Source: an uncultured Oscillospiraceae bacterium
GTDB lineage: Bacteria; Bacillota_A; Clostridia; Oscillospirales; Oscillospiraceae
Direction: 5' to 3'
DNA: 12,263 bases
NCBI GenBank assembly: GCA_900757695.1
Contig: CAAEOU010000320.1
Coordinates: 1 to 12,263, forward strand
A program made the position numbers and the translations under genes. This document shows, in pieces, positions 7,865 to 12,263 of the stretch. Within the stretch, counting starts at the first letter, position 1, and every line of letters begins with the position of its first letter. The notes under the pieces were generated by a model that saw only the letters and a list, made by a program, of their open reading frames with translations, was not told where the DNA came from and searched no databases.

Positions 7865-8233
7865 TTACCCACCAAATGTATACCCGGCCCGGATCAATGC
7901 CTCCTGTGCCGCAGCCATTTGCGTTTCCTTCAAAAAAATATAGTCGGTGTTATAGGTGGATATCGCAAAGATCCCCACCTGTGCCTCCGCAAGTACCCGG
8001 GAAATTCGGGCTAAAACGCCGATCATGGAAAAGTCCAGCGGCCCCTCATCTACAAAAAAGCCACGCCAGCCGTCTTCCCGGCGCAGGGTATCCGCCGGAA
8101 CCTGCTCCGTGGGGCAGACCAGAGAATACTCGTCCTCCGTTTTTCCGGTAAAGCACCACTCCCCTGTGACTGCCGGTGCATTCTTTGGGAGTTGGCAAAC
8201 AGTAAAGGGCTGCGCTAAAAATTTCAGACGCAT
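7865..8233 (-). CDS. Small ACT-domain protein (ACT_7/CASTOR-like)
   Basis: 122 residues from ATG 8233, six bases after GGAGGT; an ATG two codons earlier is too close to that site. Residues 1-50 form a small N-terminal half (WCFTGKTEDEYSLVCPTEQVP). Residues 56-120 form an ACT-type regulatory domain (GFFVDEGPLDFSMIGVLARISRVLAEAQVGIFAISTYNTDYIF, in pieces). The pattern F-x-V-x-G-x-LDFS-x-x-G-x-L-A-x-I..L..A.VGIFAISTY.TDY is characteristic of stand-alone ACT_7/CASTOR-like proteins, which bind amino acids or other small ligands. No DNA-binding or enzymatic part is visible. It sits between the crotonase and the flavo-reductase. Its start codon is only about 18 bases after a strong terminator, so there is no room for a promoter of its own. 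It is probably made from readthrough transcripts. Its role in the cluster is unknown. Confidence 0.8.
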   Translation of the reverse strand: MRLKFLAQPFTVCQLPKNAPAVTGEWCFTGKTEDEYSLVCPTEQVPADTLRREDGWRGFFVDEGPLDFSMIGVLARISRVLAEAQVGIFAISTYNTDYIFLKETQMAAAQEALIRAGYTFGG

Positions 8234-8250
8234 AATCATACCTCCATAGG

Positions 8251-8284
8251 AAGAAAAGCCCCAATGCCGGAGCATTGGGGCTTT
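8251..8284 (-). terminator. Intrinsic terminator after the crotonase-fold gene
   Basis: A 13-base stem: AAAGCCCCAATGC (8255-8267), loop CGGA, then GCATTGGGGCTTT (8272-8284). Read on the minus strand it ends in TTTTCTT. It lies 13 bases past the crotonase stop and immediately before the ribosome site of the ACT gene. Confidence 0.9.
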
Positions 8285-8297
8285 ACAGCAAACAAAA

Positions 8298-9314
8298 TTA
8301 GAATGCGTTGTACCAGTCGGGCTCGTTGGAGTGCTCGAAAACATAGGGGTTCTCGATCTCGCCGTTCTCGACCTTCTTGAACCACTCGCCAGCGTTCTTC
8401 GCCATGTTGGCCCAAGACTCGAGGGTCTGAGGAGCCTCCATGTCCTTGGTAGCGTAACGATAGTCGTTAACGCGGGAGATGTACTTCTCGTCCTGCTGAG
8501 CGGAGTTCTCGTCGCCCAGGGTGCCCTCTGCGATACGCAGCAGGGAGCCGTACTGCTCGGAAACAGTGTGCAGCTTCAGATCCTCAACGAAGAGCTTCTT
8601 CAGAGGACGCTTTGCCAGGTTAGCCATGATGCAGCGGTTCTCGTAGGGCATACGCTTCCACATACGAGCAATCTCCCATGCACGCTCAACAGCCTTACCC
8701 TTTTCAACTACCTCGGAGACCATGCCCCAATCCAGCATCTGCTGAGCAGTGAACTGACGGGTGGTCATCATGTAGTAGTTGCCGCGCTTGGTGCCCAGGA
8801 AATGCTGAGCCATCAGGCCCATGCCGTCGCCGGGAACCAGACCGCCCTGAGCATGGGGAACCTCGATCTTGGTGTCCTCAGTTACGATGGTAACGTCGCA
8901 CAGGAAAGCGGAATCCCAGTGGAAGCCGGGGCCGGGCATAGCACCGATGGTGGGAACGTCGATATCGAACACCATGTTCTTGATCAGGTTGGTGTCGTCG
9001 AAGTACTGATGCTGGAAACGCTGAGTGGGCAGCTCGGAGTAGGTCTCCCAGCCGTTAGCGTCGGACTCGATCATCCAGTTGTCGCCGATGTGGGTGAAGA
9101 TGATGATCTCGTTCTTCCAGTCCATGGACAGGATACGGGTCAGCTGGCTGATTGCACGATGGGACATGCCGGAATGATGCATGGGGCCGTCATTGGTCTT
9201 CCAGGTGATCTGAAGAATGCCGTCCTCGCGCTTCATCTCTGCGAAATCCTTGAACCATTCTTTGTACTCTTCAAACTCGGGGAGCTTGACGTAAGGAGCC
9301 AAAGGCTGTGCCAT
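8298..9314 (-). CDS. Crotonase-fold C-C hydrolase, 6-oxocamphor hydrolase-like
   Basis: 338 residues; ATG 8 bases after AGGAGG. Residues 28-260 are a crotonase (enoyl-CoA hydratase/isomerase) fold. The closest match I recognise is 6-oxocamphor hydrolase (OCH) of Rhodococcus, which opens a cyclic beta-diketone by a retro-Claisen reaction without CoA. Aligned by eye to OCH from memory, all five reported active-site residues are kept: H52 (OCH His45, MSHRAI), H132 (His122, GPGFH), H154 and D163 (His145 and Asp154, in PHAQGGLVPGDG with identical nine-residue spacing) and E253 (Glu244, LHTVSEQ). The segment FLGTKRGNYYMMTTRQFTAQQMLDWG also follows OCH closely. About 80 residues at the C-terminus (260-338, many Trp/Tyr/Glu) are extra compared with OCH and unassigned. 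Codon use is strongly biased and the promoter is near-consensus, suggesting high expression. Alternative: an atypical CoA-dependent hydratase. Confidence 0.82.
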   Translation of the reverse strand: MAQPLAPYVKLPEFEEYKEWFKDFAEMKREDGILQITWKTNDGPMHHSGMSHRAISQLTRILSMDWKNEIIIFTHIGDNWMIESDANGWETYSELPTQRFQHQYFDDTNLIKNMVFDIDVPTIGAMPGPGFHWDSAFLCDVTIVTEDTKIEVPHAQGGLVPGDGMGLMAQHFLGTKRGNYYMMTTRQFTAQQMLDWGMVSEVVEKGKAVERAWEIARMWKRMPYENRCIMANLAKRPLKKLFVEDLKLHTVSEQYGSLLRIAEGTLGDENSAQQDEKYISRVNDYRYATKDMEAPQTLESWANMAKNAGEWFKKVENGEIENPYVFEHSNEPDWYNAF

Positions 9315-9548
9315 AGTAAATTCCTCCTAAAATAAATGAAAAAATATTTAATAAACCTCTTTTGAGGATTTATCCAAATCAACATGGAGAATCGGCAAAT
9401 TTCGCTGATCCACTCCATAAAAAGCTCCATCGGGAGCCAATATCATTATAACGGAACCGCTCACAAATTGCTTGTTTGTTTCCGCAATTTACAGGCATCG
9501 ATTTGTTTAATTTGACAAGTCAAGCATCCAAATCTTCGCCTGCTCAAC
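9315..9548 (-). promoter_or_regulatory. Long structured 5' leader of the crotonase-fold gene
   Basis: Between the predicted start near 9548 and the ATG at 9314 lie about 230 untranslated bases. Elements, in transcript order: the dyad TTGAC-N2-GTCAA (9512-9523); a short GC hairpin at 9424-9437 followed by five U; a larger imperfect hairpin with outer stem ATGGAG/CTCCAT (9384-9389 with 9413-9418) and an inner stem 9391-9396 with 9404-9409; and a small CCTC/GAGG hairpin (9356-9367) followed by an AU-rich stretch. The ribosome site AGGAGG is at 9323-9328. I recognise no known riboswitch. No ORF with a ribosome binding site lies in the leader. Confidence 0.5.
9445..9450 (-). promoter_or_regulatory. 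Possible second -10 element upstream of the crotonase gene
   Basis: A perfect TATAAT on the minus strand (9445-9450), but the -35 region 17 bases upstream (AAGCAA) is poor. A transcript starting near 9438 would begin with the 9424-9437 hairpin. Less convincing than the promoter at 9555-9583. Confidence 0.3.
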
Positions 9549-9554
9549 GCTTTA

Positions 9555-9583
9555 ATAATAGCAACATTCCTGTAAAATGTCAA
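9555..9583 (-). promoter_or_regulatory. Strong sigma-A promoter of the crotonase-fold gene, with a dyad in the spacer
   Basis: Minus-strand TTGACA (9578-9583, perfect -35), a 17-base spacer, then TATTAT (9555-9560) with an extended TG element (TGC directly before it). This is the best promoter in the window. The inverted repeat ACATT-N7-AATGT (9564-9580) lies inside the spacer and overlaps the -35. The eight bases CCTGTAAA (9569-9576) recur inverted as TTTACAGG at 9488-9495. Both could be repressor sites. Confidence 0.75.
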
Positions 9584-9621
9584 GAGCTTCGTACTGTTCC
9601 AAAGTTGCGTTTCACCGCAAA

Positions 9622-9649
9622 CTGGGCCGCCGCAAAAGCGGCAGCCCAG
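9622..9649 (-). terminator. Hairpin terminator after the three SnoaL-like genes
   Basis: A 12-base stem (9622-9633 with 9638-9649, AAAA/TTTT loop) begins 7 bases after the last SnoaL-like stop codon. Position 9628/9643 pairs only as G-U in the minus-strand transcript, fitting termination in that direction. The U-tract is weak (UUU then GCGG), so some readthrough into the crotonase region is likely. Confidence 0.6.
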
Positions 9650-9656
9650 CAGACGA

Positions 9657-10439
9657 TCACTTTTTCTTCGTATAAGTATTATCGTTGTCCATCGTTGCGT
9701 AGGGCTCAGGCCACGGCACCGTATTCTGCACAGTCTGCGTAACGCTCCAGTCGTTGTGCAGCGGGCCGGGATCCTCGCAGTCCGGCATGGTTCTGAGTCC
9801 TCCGGGGCCGCCAGGGCCACCAGGGCCGCCAGGGCCACCAGGGCCGCCAGGACCACCACCAGGGCCGCCCTTGGTCTTCAGATAGCTCTCCATTCCGGGG
9901 TTGCTGGCATCGCAGCTAATGCCCATGTCCGGGCAAACCTGCTCATGGAGGAACAGCCAGCAGCCGTCTTCAAAGATAAAGTCAGCGCCATAGCGCTCCC
10001 ACAGGCCGCTGCATCTGCGCTTTCCATTGTCGCTCACAGCACTGGAGATCAGGCCCGGGGTCAGGAAGAAGGCACGCGCGGTCTTTCCATCATCGGCGAC
10101 CTCGATGATATCGGTTGCGAGGGAATGGAGGGACAGCTCCATCAGGGGACGGATATCAAAGCCGCCGATCTCCGGCATGGCCTCATAGGCCCCCTGAAAA
10201 CGCTGCGTTGCCTTTACATCATACAGGGTGACAGAGCCGTTCCACACGGACTTGAAGCCACGCATACGGCCAAAGGCATGGGCCCAGCTGACATCCTCGT
10301 CCTGCGACCAGATCTGGCTCCATTCCTCTGTGGCATTGGCACGGGCATGGAGATAGGTATGGGTTGCGTGAACAAACTCAGCCTCCTGCGTTGCGGCGCA
10401 GTTCCAAATTCTCTGGCTGAGGCTCAGATTTCTGTTCAT
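9657..10439 (-). CDS. SnoaL/NTF2-fold protein 3 of operon, with Gly-Gly-Pro repeat
   Basis: 260 residues. The ATG overlaps the preceding stop as ATGA (10436-10439), so translation is probably coupled; AAAGGAGG lies nine bases upstream. Residues 15-175 are a SnoaL-like NTF2 fold, diverged from its two neighbours but sharing YGADFIFEDGCWLFLH (150-165; compare ADF-V-x-EDG...L-x-H in the other two). H105 (LSLHSL) may correspond to the catalytic His of BaiE-type dehydratases, while the Tyr-Asp pair is not evident. Residues 191-214 are almost pure Gly-Gly-Pro. The C-terminus VPWPEPYATMDNDNTYT repeats the PEPY-T motif of both neighbours, so the repeat joins the fold to a conserved tail. SnoaL-fold enzymes act as dehydratases, isomerases or hydroxylases on cyclic substrates, without a bound metal in most cases. 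The exact activity is unknown. Confidence 0.75.
   Translation of the reverse strand: MNRNLSLSQRIWNCAATQEAEFVHATHTYLHARANATEEWSQIWSQDEDVSWAHAFGRMRGFKSVWNGSVTLYDVKATQRFQGAYEAMPEIGGFDIRPLMELSLHSLATDIIEVADDGKTARAFFLTPGLISSAVSDNGKRRCSGLWERYGADFIFEDGCWLFLHEQVCPDMGISCDASNPGMESYLKTKGGPGGGPGGPGGPGGPGGPGGPGGLRTMPDCEDPGPLHNDWSVTQTVQNTVPWPEPYATMDNDNTYTKKK
9798..9869 (-). repeat. In-gene Gly-Gly-Pro coding repeat (9/18-base unit)
   Basis: On the plus strand the 18-base unit GGGCCGCCAGGGCCACCA is repeated with slight variation. Translated on the minus strand it gives a run of Gly-Gly-Pro triplets (residues 191-214). All units are multiples of three, so gain or loss of units keeps the frame. Alternating CCG/CCA third positions show the array grew by duplication of an 18-base block. 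Confidence 0.9.
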
Positions 10440-11251
10440 ACTCCTTTGCCTCCTTTCAGCATGGGATGGCCTTCAGGCCCATAGCTGTTTTCCAGCGTCA
10501 GGGTGTCATAAGGCTCCGGCATGGGCGGATAGTTATCAGCCCAGTTGTAGGTATTGTCATGAACATTCATGGGAATGGTGGGATTGCCAAACTCCACCGC
10601 AAGGGCATCGTCCTTGGGGTCAATGTAGGTATCTGCGTTATACTGGGTGCCTGCCTGATAGTTCTGGTCGTTGGCCACCACAATATGATAGAGCTTGAAC
10701 TTGCCGTCTTCCTTGACAAAGTCCGCACAGATCTTCAGGTACATCCACAGGCCGGAAGCCGTGCCGTCCTCCTTGAGATCAGACTGCTGGCCAATGGAAT
10801 ACCAGATGCCCTTGGCGCTCTGGCCGTCCTTTGCGATACGGACGATGGAGGTGGACATGGGGCACATATACATGGAGCCGGCGCCCAGCAGCTTCTCGTC
10901 CTCGGGGATCCCTTGCTTCTCGCAGTAGGTTTTCAGCTGTGCCTTGCGCTTTGCCATGAACTCATCCACATACCAGCGCTGGACTTCGGACTTTCCATAA
11001 TAGTAGCCATAGTTGGAGCCGTAGGACGCCTTTGCGGCATGGAGCGGCTGGGATACCCAGAGCTCGTCCAGCTCCTTCTGGCGAAGATCCGCAGCCTGAT
11101 AGTAGGAGCGGAGGCTCATAAGATCCCGCACTTCCTCAATATCCGTGACCATCTGGATCATGTCCGCATCGGAGAGCCGGGGCAGCGGATAATGCTTGGC
11201 AACATTGTGCTCAAACCATGCGGGAGCTTTTTTTGCATTCCAATCGATCAT
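10436..11251 (-). CDS. SnoaL/NTF2-fold protein 2 of operon
   Basis: 271 residues from ATG 11251, nine bases after AAGGAGG; seven upstream codons in frame are not needed. Residues 35-195 form a SnoaL-like fold. EVRDLMSLRSYYQAADLRQK (40-59) resembles the first helix of SnoaL_4/BaiE-type dehydratases, with Y50 and D55 at the spacing of the BaiE catalytic Tyr-Asp pair (recalled alignment). NYGYYYGKSEVQRWYVDEF (80-98) matches NHGYYVGREAVKGYY of protein 1. ICADFVKEDGKFKLYH (174-189) contains the shared ADF-EDG-His motif. The tail PPMPEPYDTLTLENSYG (242-258) is the shared C-terminal motif. At 271 residues it is much longer than single-domain SnoaL proteins (about 130-170), because of the inserted 100-130 region and the long tail. 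The gap to the upstream gene is 17 bases; the downstream gene overlaps by 4. Best guess: dehydratase/isomerase on a cyclic substrate. Confidence 0.8.
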   Translation of the reverse strand: MIDWNAKKAPAWFEHNVAKHYPLPRLSDADMIQMVTDIEEVRDLMSLRSYYQAADLRQKELDELWVSQPLHAAKASYGSNYGYYYGKSEVQRWYVDEFMAKRKAQLKTYCEKQGIPEDEKLLGAGSMYMCPMSTSIVRIAKDGQSAKGIWYSIGQQSDLKEDGTASGLWMYLKICADFVKEDGKFKLYHIVVANDQNYQAGTQYNADTYIDPKDDALAVEFGNPTIPMNVHDNTYNWADNYPPMPEPYDTLTLENSYGPEGHPMLKGGKGV

Positions 11252-11268
11252 AATTCGCAGCCTCCTTC

Positions 11269-11988
11269 TCAAACGCCATAGCTGAAGGTATCAGCAAAGG
11301 TCTTATAGGGTTCCGGCACTCTGGGAGGCTTGGCGGGGCCACGGGATGCGGAGTAGGTCTCATAGACGGTCTCCTTCACTGTGGGCTCCGGAAGCTTAAT
11401 GTCCCGCAGTTCCTCAAACTCCGGCAGATCCGGGAAGTTATTCTCCGGCATGCCCCAGTCCACGCCATTGGGGCAGTGGACATCTTCTACCCGGAGCACA
11501 TGCCACAGCTTCATGTGGCCGTCCTCCCGGACAAAGTCTGCGCAGTAGTAGCCCCAGGACCAGTTGGTTACAGGCCCCTTTTCGGTGATGTCCGTAATGG
11601 AGCCCTCTACCATCCAGATGGCTTTGGCCGTTTCGCCGTCCTCAGCCTCCTGCATATAGAAGCTGGTCAGCGGCTCAGCCTTGAAGGGGCCGACACCATA
11701 GAGCTCCTCATTGGAGAGCTGGCCCAGCTGCTGGGGGAATATCTTCTGAAGGCACTTGGACTTTTTCTCCGTAGCAGCACATACTGCATTGTAGTAGCCC
11801 TTTACGGCCTCCCGTCCCACATAGTAGCCATGATTGAAGCCAAGTGAAATATCATCCCGGCTGCAGAACAGGCTGTCTACAATGGTGTCTTCCTTGCAGA
11901 GCAGGCAATTCGTTACATACTTGCCCATAATGTTCTTGATCTCACGGCGATCCTCAAACCGCTCGGTGAGCTGAAGCGTTGATAGCAT
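11269..11988 (-). CDS. SnoaL/NTF2-fold protein 1 of operon (SnoaL_4-like)
   Basis: 239 residues from ATG 11988, seven bases after AAAGGAG; longer in-frame extensions would cross the promoter and are rejected. Residues 6-175 are SnoaL_4/NTF2-like: LTERFEDRREIKNIMGKYV (7-25), NHGYYVGREAVKGYYNAV (52-69) and YYCADFVREDGHMKLWHVLR (147-166, with H163). It keeps the Tyr of the dehydratase helix (Y24) but not the Asp five residues on. Its tail PPRVPEPYKTFADTFSYGV (221-239) defines the motif shared by all three. It is the first gene of the three-gene operon, with a perfect -10 promoter and an upstream palindrome. The three proteins are clearly paralogous in their tail and core motifs yet strongly diverged, suggesting different steps or a hetero-oligomer. 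Reaction unknown; dehydration or double-bond isomerisation of a cyclic substrate is plausible. Confidence 0.8.
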   Translation of the reverse strand: MLSTLQLTERFEDRREIKNIMGKYVTNCLLCKEDTIVDSLFCSRDDISLGFNHGYYVGREAVKGYYNAVCAATEKKSKCLQKIFPQQLGQLSNEELYGVGPFKAEPLTSFYMQEAEDGETAKAIWMVEGSITDITEKGPVTNWSWGYYCADFVREDGHMKLWHVLRVEDVHCPNGVDWGMPENNFPDLPEFEELRDIKLPEPTVKETVYETYSASRGPAKPPRVPEPYKTFADTFSYGV

Positions 11989-12018
11989 ATCATTACTCCT
12001 TTCGGCGATGTTGCTTTT

Positions 12019-12048
12019 ATTATATCGAGTCCACACCATTCCCGCCAA
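12019..12048 (-). promoter_or_regulatory. Sigma-A promoter of the three-gene SnoaL operon
   Basis: Minus-strand TTGGCG (12043-12048), an 18-base spacer and a perfect TATAAT (12019-12024). Transcription would start near 12012, 24 bases before the ATG, with AAAGGAG (11996-12002) in the short leader. Confidence 0.65.
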
Positions 12049-12067
12049 TACCCATTTTCTATGCATG

Positions 12068-12082
12068 ATAACCGGCGGTTAT
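12068..12082. promoter_or_regulatory. Palindrome upstream of the SnoaL operon promoter (candidate operator)
   Basis: ATAACC-GGC-GGTTAT, a perfect six-base inverted repeat with a three-base centre. It is centred about 63 bases upstream of the predicted transcript start, a position typical for an activator site. It has no T-tract and is distinct from the terminator at 12098-12130. Confidence 0.45.
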
Positions 12083-12097
12083 AGGCCGCACCTCTCG

Positions 12098-12130
12098 AAA
12101 AAAACTGCGGCAGAAAAATTCTGCCGCAGT
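12098..12130 (-). terminator. Intrinsic terminator of the gene at the right edge
   Basis: ACTGCGGCAG (12104-12113) pairs perfectly with CTGCCGCAGT (12121-12130) around AAAAATT. Read on the minus strand it is followed by seven U (12104-12098). It lies 13 bases past the stop codon of the Gln-rich gene and separates it from the SnoaL operon. Confidence 0.92.
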
Positions 12131-12143
12131 CCAAGTCGTATAT

Positions 12144-12263
12144 TTAGTTGCCAAAGAAGTCAAAGGGATTGATGGTCTGGCCCTGCTGGCTCTGATCCTG
12201 CTGATCCTGCTGATCCTGCTGATCCTGCTGATCCTGCTGATCCTGCTGATCCTGCTGATTCTC
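12144..12263 (-). CDS. C-terminal end of a Gln/Asp-repeat protein (5' part outside window)
   Basis: Only the last 39 residues are visible: Glu-Asn, then seven perfect Gln-Gln-Asp triplets, then QSQQGQTINPFDFFGN and a stop. The remainder lies beyond the right edge, so the function cannot be judged. The tail looks like a flexible, acidic, low-complexity linker ended by a short aromatic motif (NPFDFFGN), as seen when a C-terminal peptide serves as an anchor or docking signal; that is inference. A strong terminator follows the stop codon, so this is the last gene of its unit and independent of the SnoaL operon. Confidence 0.7.
   Translation of the reverse strand, partial: ENQQDQQDQQDQQDQQDQQDQQDQSQQGQTINPFDFFGN
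12195..12257. repeat. Seven perfect copies of a 9-base tandem repeat
   Basis: ATCCTGCTG is repeated seven times without a single change; on the minus strand it reads CAG CAG GAT (Gln-Gln-Asp). The absence of third-base drift points to recent expansion by slippage. Unit length is a multiple of three, so copy number changes alter protein length but not frame. The array may continue in a related form beyond the window. Confidence 0.95.

Noticed and set aside
9233..9430. Small minus-strand ORF beginning MELFMEW in the crotonase leader
   Set aside because: No ribosome binding site; it runs out of frame into the crotonase gene, and its sequence is the AU-rich structured leader.
9451..9473. TTGTGAGCGG, identical to half of the E. 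coli lac operator
   Set aside because: Only one half-site matches, there is no second half, and no LacI-type gene is in view; chance similarity.
9798..9869. Regular short repeats suggesting CRISPR or VNTR
   Set aside because: Units are 9/18 bases with no spacers and encode an in-frame Gly-Gly-Pro tract.
5720..12066. Bile-acid 7-dehydroxylation (bai) operon
   Set aside because: The reductase and SnoaL families are shared, but there is no bile acid CoA ligase, CoA transferase, hydroxysteroid dehydrogenase or BaiG transporter. The SnoaL proteins are far longer than BaiE, and the OCH-like gene is foreign to bai.
12195..12257. Tandem ATCCTGCTG array as an origin iteron or att site
   Set aside because: The array is inside an open reading frame, in frame, encoding Gln-Gln-Asp; no replication gene or DnaA-box context.

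Overview
The window looks like a chromosomal stretch of an anaerobic member of the Bacillota, most likely a gut Clostridia/Oscillospiraceae-type organism. The evidence is strong AAGGAGG-type ribosome binding sites before almost every gene, moderately high GC content, a clostridial-type nitroreductase tail, a clostridial-type M23 peptidase, and oxygen-independent Fe-S/flavin enzymology. This placement is inference; there is no rRNA or other marker gene.

Left part (1-5712). The 3' end of a nitroreductase gene converges on an M23 (LytM-like) secreted peptidase. Divergent from the peptidase is an operon for a heterodimeric ABC exporter with one degenerate and one consensus ATP site, as in Bacillus BmrC/BmrD. 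In front of it lies a 37-codon leader ORF with an excellent ribosome binding site. A strong intrinsic terminator sits between the leader and the first ABC gene. This is the layout of ribosome-mediated attenuation (compare bmrB-bmrCD), so the exporter is probably induced by translation-inhibiting drugs. A bidirectional terminator separates the exporter from the next, convergent gene.

Right part (5720-12066, all on the minus strand). This is an accessory, probably catabolic, region. Transcription runs from high to low coordinates. It starts with three tandem, diverged SnoaL/NTF2-fold proteins sharing a C-terminal PEPY motif; one carries a Gly-Gly-Pro repeat. Next comes a crotonase-fold protein that retains every catalytic residue I recall for 6-oxocamphor hydrolase, a retro-Claisen C-C hydrolase. 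Then follow a small ACT-domain protein and a 662-residue Old Yellow Enzyme/2,4-dienoyl-CoA reductase-type flavo-Fe-S reductase. The genes are split into several transcription units, each with a recognisable promoter or terminator. A reasonable hypothesis is an undescribed anaerobic pathway in which a cyclic (terpenoid-, steroid- or polyphenol-like) substrate is reduced, hydrated/dehydrated or isomerised, and opened by hydrolytic C-C cleavage of a cyclic diketone. The substrate cannot be read from sequence.

Right edge (12098-12263). This is the 3' end of another minus-strand gene. Its C-terminus carries seven perfect Gln-Gln-Asp repeats and it ends in a good terminator.
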